Made by a program: the position numbers and the translations under genes | The notes under the pieces: generated by a model | The model's input: the letters and a program-made list of their open reading frames with translations, nothing else | Database searches by the model: none | What the model was told of the DNA's origin: nothing | Source of the DNA: Novosphingobium sp. JCM 18896 | Lineage (GTDB): Bacteria > Pseudomonadota > Alphaproteobacteria > Sphingomonadales > Sphingomonadaceae | Assembly: GCF_025938095.1 (NCBI RefSeq) | Contig: NZ_JAPCZF010000002.1 | Span: 186,001 to 250,000, forward strand | Direction of reading: 5' to 3' | DNA: 64,000 nt | Shown: positions 27,433-35,880 of the stretch, piece by piece | Layout: each line of letters opens with the position of its first letter | Numbering within the stretch: the stretch's first letter is position 1

Positions 27433-28427
27433 GCCTTATGCTCCAGCTCGGCCTTGAGCGGCCGCGCGAGTAGTTCGGACACGACCGCGCGCGCCGGCGC
27501 CGCGCCCGCGAGCAGCCGCGCGACGGCCTCGACGATCGGCATGTCGATATTGGCGGCGCGCGCGAGCTCGGCGAGCACGGGCGCGGTGGCGGCGCCTTCG
27601 GCGACGCTGGTCTTGCCGGCGAGCGCCTCGGCCGCGCTCTGGCCTTCGCCGAGCGCCTTGCCGAGCGAGAAGTTGCGGCTCGAGGTCGAGGAACAGGTCA
27701 GCACGAGATCGCCCAGCCCGCAGAGCCCCGACAGCGTTTCGGCCCGCGCGCCACGAGCGAGACCGAAGCGCAGCATCTCGGCATAGCCGCGCGCGATCAG
27801 CGCGGCGCGGGCGTTCTGGCCGAGTTGCAGGCCCTCGACCACGCCGCAGGCGATCGCCAGTACGTTCTTGACCGCGCCACCGATCTCGGCGCCGATCAGG
27901 TCGTCCGAATAGTAGGGCCGGAAGGCCGGCCGCGCGATCAGCGGCGAGAGCCGCTGCCACTGCGCCTCGCCGCCGGCGCAGGCGAGCGTCACCGCGGTGG
28001 GCAAGCCCGCCGCGACCTCATGCGCGAAGGTCGGCCCCGAGAGCACGGCGAGGTTGGCCGCGGGCGAAGCGTCGCGCGCGACGTCGGCCATCAGGCGGCT
28101 GGTGCCCGCCTCGATGCCCTTGGCGCAAAGCACGAGATCGCGCTCACCGTCGGGAAGTCCGGCAAGGACCGAGCCGAGAAACTGCGCCGGCACCACCGCG
28201 AGCAAGGCCGGCAAGCCGCCGAGCTCGGCGATGTCGCCGGTGGCGCGCACGCTGTCGGCCAGCTTGGCGCTCGGCAGGAACAGGCTGTTGGTGTGCTTGG
28301 CGTTGATCTCGGCGACGAGCTCGGGTTCGCGCGCCCAGAGCACGACCTCGCTGCCGTCGCTGGCCAGAGCCTGCGCAAGCGCCGTGCCCCAGGCGCCCGC
28401 ACCAATGACGCCGATAGAAGAGGTCAT
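27429..28427 (-). CDS. gpsA: Glycerol-3-phosphate dehydrogenase [NAD(P)+]
   Basis: The 332-residue protein has the N-terminal Rossmann motif [14 protein letters not shown], the AKGIE segment with the conserved Lys near residue 110, and the catalytic [15 protein letters not shown] helix with Lys. It makes sn-glycerol 3-phosphate for phospholipid synthesis. The ATG overlaps the tsaD stop (ATGA), and its own stop overlaps the flippase start, forming a tight three-gene operon. Confidence 0.95.
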   Translation of the reverse strand: MTSSIGVIGAGAWGTALAQALASDGSEVVLWAREPELVAEINAKHTNSLFLPSAKLADSVRATGDIAELGGLPALLAVVPAQFLGSVLAGLPDGERDLVLCAKGIEAGTSRLMADVARDASPAANLAVLSGPTFAHEVAAGLPTAVTLACAGGEAQWQRLSPLIARPAFRPYYSDDLIGAEIGGAVKNVLAIACGVVEGLQLGQNARAALIARGYAEMLRFGLARGARAETLSGLCGLGDLVLTCSSTSSRNFSLGKALGEGQSAAEALAGKTSVAEGAATAPVLAELARAANIDMPIVEAVARLLAGAAPARAVVSELLARPLKAELEHKA

Positions 28428-29452
28428 GCCTTCACTCCCGCACCGCGCACCGGTTCGGCCGCCGCGTCGAGCGGCCAGCGCGGCCGCGGCGCGAAATCGA
28501 GCGGATCATCCTGACCGAGCCGCTCGGCCCCGGCCCAGGCGATCATCGCGGCATTGTCGGTGCAGAGCCCCAGCGGCGGCGCGACGAAGCGCAGGCCATT
28601 GTCCGCGGCCAGGCCTTCGAGCGCCGCGCGGACCGCCTTGTTCGCGGCGACGCCGCCGGCGACGACCAGCGCCGTGACGGGACCCGCGGCCGAAACCGCG
28701 CGTTTCGTGCGATCGATCACGCAGTCGACGGCGGCCTGCTGGAACGATGCGGCGATGTCGGCATCGGCGTGGATTTCGGCCTGCTTCGCGCGCAGCACCG
28801 CGCTTTTGAGCCCGGCGAAGGAGAAATGCGGCTCGGCGCTGCCCAGCAACGGCCGCGGCAAGGGCACGTTCTTGGCGTTACCTTCCGCCGCCAGCCGCTC
28901 GACCGCGGGGCCGCCCGGATAGCCGAGGCCGAGGATCTTGGCGGTCTTGTCGAAGGCCTCGCCCAGCGCATCGTCGATCGTCGTCGCCAGCCGGCGATAG
29001 GCGCCGACACCCTCGACCAGCAGCAACTGGCAATGCCCGCCCGAGGCGAGCAGCAGCAGGTAGGGGAATTCCAGGGTCTCGTCAGCCAGCCGCGGCGACA
29101 GCGCGTGGCCTTCGAGGTGGTTGATCGCGATCAGCGGCTTGTCGCCGGCCATCGCCAGTGCTTTGGCGGTGACCAGCCCGACCATCACGCCGCCGATCAG
29201 CCCCGGGCCCGCGGTGGCGGCAACGGCGTCGACATCGGCGAGGGTCATGCCGGCATCGGCCAGGGTCGCCTCGATCAAGGGTGTCAGTATCTCGGCATGG
29301 GCACGCGCGGCGATCTCGGGCACGACACCGCCATAGGGGCGGTGCGCCTCGTCCTGCGAGGCGATACGCTGCGCGAGGATGACGCGATCCTCCGACACCA
29401 GCGCAGCGGCGGTCTCGTCGCACGAGCTCTCGATGCCAAGGACTATCCTCAT
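28424..29452 (-). CDS. tsaD: tRNA N6-adenosine threonylcarbamoyltransferase
   Basis: The 342-residue protein starts [19 protein letters not shown], the universal TsaD/Kae1 opening. The iron-binding motif NHLEGH is at about residue 110, ASGGHCQL follows, and the late [11 protein letters not shown] and [12 protein letters not shown] segments are present. With TsaB/TsaE it transfers threonylcarbamoyl to A37 of ANN-decoding tRNAs. I preferred the ATG at 29452, with GGAAG upstream, to the GTG at 29464. Divergent from hemC, 45 bases apart. Confidence 0.96.
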   Translation of the reverse strand: MRIVLGIESSCDETAAALVSEDRVILAQRIASQDEAHRPYGGVVPEIAARAHAEILTPLIEATLADAGMTLADVDAVAATAGPGLIGGVMVGLVTAKALAMAGDKPLIAINHLEGHALSPRLADETLEFPYLLLLASGGHCQLLLVEGVGAYRRLATTIDDALGEAFDKTAKILGLGYPGGPAVERLAAEGNAKNVPLPRPLLGSAEPHFSFAGLKSAVLRAKQAEIHADADIAASFQQAAVDCVIDRTKRAVSAAGPVTALVVAGGVAANKAVRAALEGLAADNGLRFVAPPLGLCTDNAAMIAWAGAERLGQDDPLDFAPRPRWPLDAAAEPVRGAGVKA

Positions 29453-29497
29453 CCGCGCTTCCACTTAGTGAGATTGGAGACTAGCACAAGCCGCGCC

Positions 29498-30448
29498 ATG
29501 AACCCGAATGCTCTTGATCGCCCCCTCCGCCTCGGCTCCCGCAAGTCCCCCCTCGCCCTCGCGCAAGCCGAAGAGGCGCGCGCACGCCTGATCGCGGCGC
29601 ACGGCTTGAGCGAGACTGACGTCGAAATCGTCTCGGTCACCGCCAGCGGCGACCGCATCCAGGACCGGCCGCTCGCCGAGATCGGCGGCAAGGCGCTGTG
29701 GACCAAGGAACTCGACGCCGCGCTGATCGCCGGCGAGATCGACTTCGCGGTGCATTCGGCCAAGGACGTCGAGACGATCCGCCCCGCCCAGATCGCCATC
29801 GCCGCGATCCTGCCGCGCGAGGACGTGCGCGACGTGCTGGTCGGCGCCGCCAGCGTTGCCGCACTGCCGCAGGGCGCCGTCGTCGGCACCAGCGCCCCGC
29901 GCCGCGCCGCGCTGCTGCTCCACACAAGGCCCGACTGCACGGTCGTGCCGATCCGCGGCAATGTCGCCACGCGCCTCGCCAAGCTGGCCGCGGGCGAGGC
30001 CGATGCGACCTTCCTCGCCGCGGCCGGGCTCAAGCGTCTGGGCGAGACCGGCACCGGCCACGCCCTGCCCGCCGACGAGTGGCTGCCCGCACCGGGTCAG
30101 GCCGCGATCGCGATCGAATGCCGCGCCGACGATGCGGCCACGCAGGCGCTGCTGGCCGCGATCGATCACACGCCGAGCCGCGACGCCGTGCTGGCCGAAC
30201 GCGCACTGCTGGCGGCGCTCGGCGGCAATTGCCACAGCCCGATCGCCGTGCTGACCGCGGCCGAGGGCAACGCGCTCCACCTGCGCGCGGCGATCTTCAG
30301 CCCCGATGGCGCCCACCGCGTCGAGGCCGAAGCGCGCTTCGCCGCGAATGACGCCGCGGGGCCGGCACGCCTCGCCGCGCAGTTGCTCGCCGAGGCACCC
30401 GAGGCCGTCACCGTCCATTTCACCGGCCCACCCACCACCGCAACATGA
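29498..30448 (+). CDS. hemC: Porphobilinogen deaminase (hydroxymethylbilane synthase)
   Basis: The 316-residue protein joins four porphobilinogen units. Visible features are LRLGSRKSPLALAQAEE near the start, the KDVE/HSAKDV segment with the catalytic Asp, GTSAPRRAALL and PIRGNVATRL (substrate arginines). GGNCHSPIAV contains the Cys that carries the dipyrromethane cofactor. The ATG at 29498 gives the family length. hemD starts 10 bases after its stop. Confidence 0.96.
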   Translation: MNPNALDRPLRLGSRKSPLALAQAEEARARLIAAHGLSETDVEIVSVTASGDRIQDRPLAEIGGKALWTKELDAALIAGEIDFAVHSAKDVETIRPAQIAIAAILPREDVRDVLVGAASVAALPQGAVVGTSAPRRAALLLHTRPDCTVVPIRGNVATRLAKLAAGEADATFLAAAGLKRLGETGTGHALPADEWLPAPGQAAIAIECRADDAATQALLAAIDHTPSRDAVLAERALLAALGGNCHSPIAVLTAAEGNALHLRAAIFSPDGAHRVEAEARFAANDAAGPARLAAQLLAEAPEAVTVHFTGPPTTAT

Positions 30449-30458
30449 TGCCCACGCC

Positions 30459-31175
30459 ATGATCCCGCTTGCGGTCATCCGGCCGCAGCCCGGCTGCGAC
30501 GCCACGGTCGCGGCGGCGCGCGCGCTCGGGCTCGATGCTCGCGGGTTCCCGCTTTTCGCGGTATCGGCGATCGCCTGGGAGCCGCTCGCAGCCGACAGCT
30601 TCGACGCGCTGCTGCTCGGCAGCGCCAATGCCCCGCGCCATGCCGGCGCGGCGCTGGCCGCCTATGCCGGCAAGCCCGCCTATACGGTCGGCGCGACCAC
30701 GGCCGAGGCCGCCCGCGCGGCCGGTCTCGACGTGGTGGCGAGCGGTGTCGGCGGGATCAAGGCGCTGCTGCCGTTGGTCCGGCCCGAACATCGCCGGCTG
30801 CTGCGGCTGTCGGGCCGCGAACGCATGGTGCTGAGCCCGCCGCGCGGCGTGTCGATCATCGAGCGCGTGGTCTATGCCAGCGAGCCGCTGCCGATGTCGC
30901 CGGCGCTCAGGCAGGTGCTCGCCGCGCCCGCCGTGGTCGCGCTGCATTCGGCCGAAGCCGCGCAGCACCTCGCCGCGCTCTGCGACGACCATCGGCTCGA
31001 ACGCGGCCGGATCGCGCTCGCCACGATCGGCCCGCGCGTCTCGCGCGCGGCGGGCACCGGCTGGGCCGCGATCGCCACCGCCGCCGTGCCGAACGACACG
31101 GCATTGCTGGCCTTGGCGCAGGACTTGTGCCAAACCCCGGCCGCTGAAAGGAATTGCGGGCCTGATGCCGGATGA
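30459..31175 (+). CDS. hemD: Uroporphyrinogen-III synthase
   Basis: The 238-residue two-domain HemD protein starts MIPLAVIRPQPGCDATVAAA, with FDALLLGSANAPRHAG in the first domain. The family's low conservation leaves motif support modest: YTVGATTAEAARAAGLDV and the late ALATIGPRVSRAAG are typical. Context (directly after hemC, before the mitofilin-like gene) makes the call strong. The next gene starts inside its last four codons. Confidence 0.87.
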   Translation: MIPLAVIRPQPGCDATVAAARALGLDARGFPLFAVSAIAWEPLAADSFDALLLGSANAPRHAGAALAAYAGKPAYTVGATTAEAARAAGLDVVASGVGGIKALLPLVRPEHRRLLRLSGRERMVLSPPRGVSIIERVVYASEPLPMSPALRQVLAAPAVVALHSAEAAQHLAALCDDHRLERGRIALATIGPRVSRAAGTGWAAIATAAVPNDTALLALAQDLCQTPAAERNCGPDAG

Positions 31176-32097
31176 AACGCTGAGCCAACCGTTGCCGCTG
31201 CCAAGGCCGCGCCGGAATCTGACCACCACCCTGCTGGCCGCCGTGCTGGCCTTCCTCGTGGGCGGCGGCATCGTCGCCTGGCTGGCGCAGACTGGCCAGT
31301 TGCCCGCGAGCCTGCGCGAGGCGCGCACCGCCCGCATGGCGCCGCAGCCCAGCGCCGTGCCGCTGGCCGCCAGCGCCCCCGTCCCACAGCCCAGCGCCCT
31401 GCCGACCGATCCGGCCTCGCTCGGCGGGGTCGAGACGCGGCTCGCCCTGCTCGAAGACCGGCTGACGCGGATCGACAGCGAGGCGACCGCCGCCTCGGGC
31501 CATGCCGCCCGCTCCGAAGCCCTGCTCGTCGCCTATGCCGCGCGCCGGCGCATCGACAAGGGCGAACCGCTGAGCTTCGTCGCCGACCAGCTGACCCTGC
31601 GCTTCGGTGGTGCCCAGCCGCAGGCGGTGCAGACGATCATCGCCGCCGCCAAGCGCCCGATCACGCTCGACGAGCTGATCGGCCAGCTCGAGGCGGTCGC
31701 GCCCGTGCTCACCGGCACCCAGCGCGACGAGAGCACCTGGACGCGCATCCGCCGCGAGATCGCCAGCCTGTTCGTCGTGCGCCGCGCCCCCGTCCCCGCC
31801 GCCACCGCCGAAAGCCGCATCGCCCGCGCCCGCCTGATGCTCGCACGCGGCAAGATCGGCGAAGCCGTGGCCGAGGTCGAGCGCCTGCCCGGTGCCGAAG
31901 GCGCCCAGCCCTGGATCGGCGAAGCCCGCCGCTACGAGAACACCCAGCGCGCACTCGACGTCATCGAGACCGCCGCCATGCTCGAACCGCGCACCCTGCG
32001 CGACGGCGCCGGCAAGACCGTCGACCAGCCGAGCCCACTGGCGCCCGACGCCGGGGCGGCGGTTGAAACCGCAGCACCGGCGACCGGCTCGTTCTAG
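31165..32097 (+). CDS. Mitofilin-like/HemX-like membrane protein
   Basis: A 310-residue protein with a short cytoplasmic N-terminus, one transmembrane helix (TTTLLAAVLAFLVGGGIVAWLA, about residues 20-41), a Pro/Ala linker, then a helical, partly coiled-coil periplasmic domain (ETRLALLEDRLTRIDSEATA). It ends with a C-terminal region like bacterial mitofilin/COG4223 proteins that follow hemC-hemD in alphaproteobacteria. The ATG at 31165 overlaps the hemD end and AAAGGA lies about 11 bases upstream. The stop shares the CTAG palindrome with the stop of the convergent hydrolase. Role probably in membrane organisation or haem-pathway association; not proven. Confidence 0.75.
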   Translation: MPDETLSQPLPLPRPRRNLTTTLLAAVLAFLVGGGIVAWLAQTGQLPASLREARTARMAPQPSAVPLAASAPVPQPSALPTDPASLGGVETRLALLEDRLTRIDSEATAASGHAARSEALLVAYAARRRIDKGEPLSFVADQLTLRFGGAQPQAVQTIIAAAKRPITLDELIGQLEAVAPVLTGTQRDESTWTRIRREIASLFVVRRAPVPAATAESRIARARLMLARGKIGEAVAEVERLPGAEGAQPWIGEARRYENTQRALDVIETAAMLEPRTLRDGAGKTVDQPSPLAPDAGAAVETAAPATGSF

Positions 32098-32840
32098 GCG
32101 ATCGTTACGACCAGCCCGTCCTCGGCCGTTTCGTAGCGCTCCCGATCGGGATGGTTGAGCATGTCGTCGCTCATGTGCGTGAGCACGAGCCGCTTGGGGC
32201 GCATCTCGGCCAGGTTCGCCTCGATCGCGTCGAGGCTCAGATGCGTCGCGATCGTCTTGTCGCGGAAATAGGCCTCGGCGATGAACAGGTCCGCGTCGCG
32301 CGCCGCGGGAATCAGATCCGGCGTCCACTCGGTATCGCCGGTATAGGTCACCGCGCGCCCCTCGGCCTCGATCCGCACCGATAGATAAGGCCCGCCGGGT
32401 GGGCCGTGCAGCGCCTGGAAGGCGCCGACCGACACGCCGTCGACCGCGCGCGTCTCGCTCGCGGCGATCTCGACGAGGTCGAGTGCGAACTTCTGCGTCG
32501 CCGTGGAAGAGCCCGGGAACGCGGTCTCCATCACCCGCTCGTACCAGGCAGGCAGGCCCACCGGCCCGACGATCGTCAGCGGTGTGCGGCGCTTGCTGAA
32601 GAACTGTGCGTCGAGGATGAAGAACGGGATGCCGCCGAAGTGGTCCGCGTGGAAATGGGTGACGACGATCGTGCGGATCGCGTTGCGATCGATACCCAGC
32701 CGCTTCATCGCCACCAGCGACGAGGCGCCGCAGTCGATCAGCAGGTTGGTCGTCGCGCCGGTCAGGTGAAAGCAGGTGTTGAAGCGGCCGCCCGAGCCGA
32801 AGGCATCGCCGCAGCCGACGAATTGCAGCGACAGCCCCAT
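32094..32840 (-). CDS. MBL-fold metallo-hydrolase (RNase Z-like)
   Basis: The 248-residue protein has the metallo-beta-lactamase motif VTHFHADHFGGIPFF, an upstream GCGDAFGSGGRFNTCF and the later LTHMSDDML with a metal-binding His. The SGGRFNTCF start is typical of RNase Z-like or phosphodiesterase-like sphingomonad proteins, but the exo-site of true tRNase Z is not evident. Start chosen at ATG 32840; the frame is open further into the neighbouring gene. It sits 11 bases after the ubiH-type gene stop on the same strand. Confidence 0.82.
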   Translation of the reverse strand: MGLSLQFVGCGDAFGSGGRFNTCFHLTGATTNLLIDCGASSLVAMKRLGIDRNAIRTIVVTHFHADHFGGIPFFILDAQFFSKRRTPLTIVGPVGLPAWYERVMETAFPGSSTATQKFALDLVEIAASETRAVDGVSVGAFQALHGPPGGPYLSVRIEAEGRAVTYTGDTEWTPDLIPAARDADLFIAEAYFRDKTIATHLSLDAIEANLAEMRPKRLVLTHMSDDMLNHPDRERYETAEDGLVVTIA

Positions 32841-32851
32841 TCCGCCCCCTT

Positions 32852-34066
32852 CTATCCGCGCAGCAGCTCCGGCAGATTGCCCGAAACGCCGCGCGCCTCG
32901 TCCATGAAGAAGCGCTTGAGCACCGGCAGGCGCTGGATCGCACCCATGCCCAGCCGACGCACCGCGCTCGGCAGGCGGCCGGGGACACCGAACAGGCGGT
33001 TGATCCCGTCGGTCACCGACATCACCGCGAAGGCATCGAGGCTGCGCCAGCGCTCGTAGCGCGCGAGCACCTGGGCGTCGCCGGGCTCGAGCCCCAGCCG
33101 CATGCCCTCGGTCAGCACTTCGACGAGCGCGCCGACGTCGCGCAGGCCGAGGTTGAGCCCCTGGCCGGCGATCGGGTGCATACCGTGCGCGGCATCGCCG
33201 ATCACCGCCAGGCGATCCTCGACCACGCGCGCGGCGTGGTGGAAGTTGAGCGGATAGGACATGCGCGGCGCCGACAATTCGATCGCGCCGAAGATCCCCT
33301 GCATGTGCTTGGTGACTTCGGCGAGGAAGCCGCGATCGGACAGGCCGATCACGCCCTTGGCGTCCTTCTCCGCCACGGTCCAGACCAGCGCCGAGCGATG
33401 GCGCCCATCGGCCGTATCGAGCAGCGGCAGCAGCGCGAAGGGCCCCGAGGGATAGAAGATTTCCCAGGCGACGTTGTCGTGCGGCTTCTCGTGGTAGAGG
33501 CCGGTGACCATCGCGCGGTGCTTGTAATCCCACTTCGCCAGCGAGAAGCCGGCCTCGTCGCGCGTCGGCGACTGGCGGCCTTCGGCGGCGACGAGCAGGC
33601 TGCCCGCGAGCACGCGCCCGTCCCTGAGCGTGACCGAAACACCGTGCGGCCCGCGCTCGCGTTCCGCAACCTCGGCGCTGGTGTGCCAGGCGATCAAGGG
33701 CTCCTCGCGCGCCGCAGCGAACAGCGCGAGCCTCAGGTCGCGATTGGCGAACATGCGCCCCAAGGTGCCCTCCTCGGGCTCGGGGCGGAAATCGATGCGG
33801 CCGGGCTTCATGCCGTCGGTCACCGCGATCGCGGCGATCGGGCAGCCCAGCGGTTCGAGCCGGTCGGCGAGGCCGATATTGCCGAACAGGTTCCAGCTCG
33901 CGGTCGAGATCGCCGAGGCGCGGCCGTCGGCGCCCTCGGCGGTCAATTCCTCGGGGCTCGCCTTGTCGACGACGTGGCTGGTGATGCCCGCCTTGGCGGC
34001 GGCGAGCGCCAGCGTCATGCCGACGAGCCCGCCCCCGAGAATGACCAGATCGCGGCGTTCTTCCAT
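32852..34066 (-). CDS. UbiH/UbiF/COQ6-type FAD-dependent hydroxylase
   Basis: The 404-residue flavoprotein has the N-terminal FAD motif ILGGGLVGMTLALAAAKAG and the C-terminal FAD motif VIGDAAHGMHPIAGQGLNLGL; the latter is the signature of ubiquinone biosynthesis hydroxylases. It probably hydroxylates the aromatic ring of a polyprenyl phenol in ubiquinone synthesis (C5, C6 or C1). Which position cannot be told from the sequence. ATG at 34066; the open frame runs into the phosphatase gene but homologues start here. Confidence 0.88.
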   Translation of the reverse strand: MEERRDLVILGGGLVGMTLALAAAKAGITSHVVDKASPEELTAEGADGRASAISTASWNLFGNIGLADRLEPLGCPIAAIAVTDGMKPGRIDFRPEPEEGTLGRMFANRDLRLALFAAAREEPLIAWHTSAEVAERERGPHGVSVTLRDGRVLAGSLLVAAEGRQSPTRDEAGFSLAKWDYKHRAMVTGLYHEKPHDNVAWEIFYPSGPFALLPLLDTADGRHRSALVWTVAEKDAKGVIGLSDRGFLAEVTKHMQGIFGAIELSAPRMSYPLNFHHAARVVEDRLAVIGDAAHGMHPIAGQGLNLGLRDVGALVEVLTEGMRLGLEPGDAQVLARYERWRSLDAFAVMSVTDGINRLFGVPGRLPSAVRRLGMGAIQRLPVLKRFFMDEARGVSGNLPELLRG

Positions 34067-34083
34067 GCCCGCCGGACTAGGCG

Positions 34084-35787
34084 TCACGGCTGGGGCTGGC
34101 AAGTATCCCCGGCGCTGCCGTCGAGATCGAGACAGCGGCCATCGAACTCGCTGGCCGCGACCTTGAGGCCGAGGACGGCGGCAAGGCTGGGCGCGATGTC
34201 GACGGTCTCGACCGGGGCCGGCTGCTCGAAGCCCGGCAGACCGCGGCGCCAGAACAGCATCGGCACGCGCCGGTCGTAGTCCCAGACGCTGCCGTGGCCG
34301 GCAGTATAGCCGGGCGCCGGATCGGGGATCGCCATGACGCCGCGCTTGAGGAAGGCGACGACGTCGCCCGACCGCTCGGCATCGAACGATTCGCGCGCAC
34401 GTTCGAGCAGGGTCCAGTCCTGCGGCGAAGCGGTCGGCCGCGCCTGGGCGGCGATTTCCGCGCCGGTATAGGCCGCGGAGACATCGGGGCTGGCGCGCAG
34501 CCGCGCGACCAGCGCCGCCTGGACCTTGGCCTTCTGCTCGGGCGTCAGGTTGCGCGCGATGTAATAGTCGCCGCCGGCCCCGTCGCCATAGATCAGCGCG
34601 CCCGCGGGCGGGGTCACGCCGGTCTCGGCCGCGATCGCCTGGCCGAGCGCTGCGGGATTGAGCGCCTTGTCGGCGCGGCTGGCGGCCGGATAGGCCTGCT
34701 GGTTCAGCCGTTCGGTCGCGTCGAGGCCGCCGTGGTCGGCGCTGAGGACGACGACATAGTCGAGCTTGCGCGCGTCGAGCCCCGTGAGCAGGCGGCCGAT
34801 CGTCTTGTCGAGTTCGGCCAGCTGGACGCACATCTCGGCGCCGCCGTTACCCAGCGCATGGCCGACATAGTCGGTCGCCGAATAGGAGACCGAGAGGATG
34901 TCGGGCGCCTTGCCCTTGCCCAGCTGCATCTCGTCGACGAGCTTGAGCGCGAGGTCGCCGGTCGCCGCGTCGATCCGCGGCGAGACGCGGAAGGCGTCGG
35001 GCTTGCCGGGTTCGAGCACGAAGCGGCCGTTGCCGATGGTGAAGGTCTTGACCGGCACGGCACGGTCGGCGGCCATGCACCAAGTGGGCAGCGCGATGGC
35101 GGGGGCGCCGGCCTGCAGCAGCTTGGCCACCGCGGCGTTCTCTGCCTGGGCCGCGGGCGACAGCGGCTTGCCGGCGAAGCTGGTGAAGGCGCTACCCTTC
35201 CACCAGTAGCCGGCGTCGATCGCGTGGCCGCCCATCATCACCACCGCGCGATCCTTGGCCGAGACCGCGACGTTGCGCGCTTCGGGCCAGGCCGCCTTCA
35301 TCCGCTCGCCCAGGGTCGGCACCTTGAGGTGCCAGGCCGAGACCACGGGATCGCGCGAGGTGCTGGCCGGATCGCGCTCGTCCTCCGAGCAGTAGACGCG
35401 CTTGTCGGCGCGGGCGATCGCCGGATCGAACCAGTTGTTGGCGATGATGCCGGTGCGCGCGGGGTGCGCGCCGGTCAGCAGAGTCGAGTGGCCGGGGCAG
35501 GTCTCGGTCGCGGCGTGCGACTGGAAGCCCGAAGGGAACACCGCGCCTTCCTGCAACCGCGCCAGGCCGGCGGTGAAATAGCGGCGATAGCGAGCGAAGA
35601 GATCGGCCGAGAACTGATCGACCGAGATCGCCACGACCAGCCGCGGCGGCGCGGTGGGGGCGGGGGCCTGAGCGGAGGCTTGCGTGGGCGCGGAAGCCGG
35701 CGGTGCCTTGTCCGCAGTCTTCGCGAGTGCGGCACCCGAGGCCGTGAGCGCCAGAACGAGAGCGAACGAAGCGAACGAGCGACGCAT
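34084..35787 (-). CDS. Alkaline phosphatase, PafA/SPAP type (secreted)
   Basis: The 567-residue protein has a signal peptide (MRRSFASFALVLALTASGAALA). It has an AP-superfamily fold with a threonine nucleophile in AATETCPGHST (about residues 92-102). The Asn in IIANNWFDP and the Lys/Arg pair in SAKDRAVVMMGG are the phosphate-binding set known from the Sphingomonas alkaline phosphatase SPAP. Zinc ligands occur in SVDQF, TDYVGHA and SADHGGLD. It should release phosphate from monoesters in the periplasm. ATG at 35787 has AAGGA six bases upstream; an upstream ATG at 35793 is too close to it. Divergent from the dsbD-like gene. Confidence 0.9.
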   Translation of the reverse strand: MRRSFASFALVLALTASGAALAKTADKAPPASAPTQASAQAPAPTAPPRLVVAISVDQFSADLFARYRRYFTAGLARLQEGAVFPSGFQSHAATETCPGHSTLLTGAHPARTGIIANNWFDPAIARADKRVYCSEDERDPASTSRDPVVSAWHLKVPTLGERMKAAWPEARNVAVSAKDRAVVMMGGHAIDAGYWWKGSAFTSFAGKPLSPAAQAENAAVAKLLQAGAPAIALPTWCMAADRAVPVKTFTIGNGRFVLEPGKPDAFRVSPRIDAATGDLALKLVDEMQLGKGKAPDILSVSYSATDYVGHALGNGGAEMCVQLAELDKTIGRLLTGLDARKLDYVVVLSADHGGLDATERLNQQAYPAASRADKALNPAALGQAIAAETGVTPPAGALIYGDGAGGDYYIARNLTPEQKAKVQAALVARLRASPDVSAAYTGAEIAAQARPTASPQDWTLLERARESFDAERSGDVVAFLKRGVMAIPDPAPGYTAGHGSVWDYDRRVPMLFWRRGLPGFEQPAPVETVDIAPSLAAVLGLKVAASEFDGRCLDLDGSAGDTCQPQP

Positions 35788-35880
35788 AGGCATTCCTTGA
35801 AAATTCGAGCCGGAACCGGCAGAGCCCTGATGGCTGGCCCGCACTGCGCGCGCAAGGCCCTGTCAGGAGCGACGACCGGA

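Noticed and set aside
34294-35880. In-frame 5' extension of the dsbD-like gene
   Set aside because: The extension is antisense to the alkaline phosphatase and the DsbD signal peptide starts at 35881.
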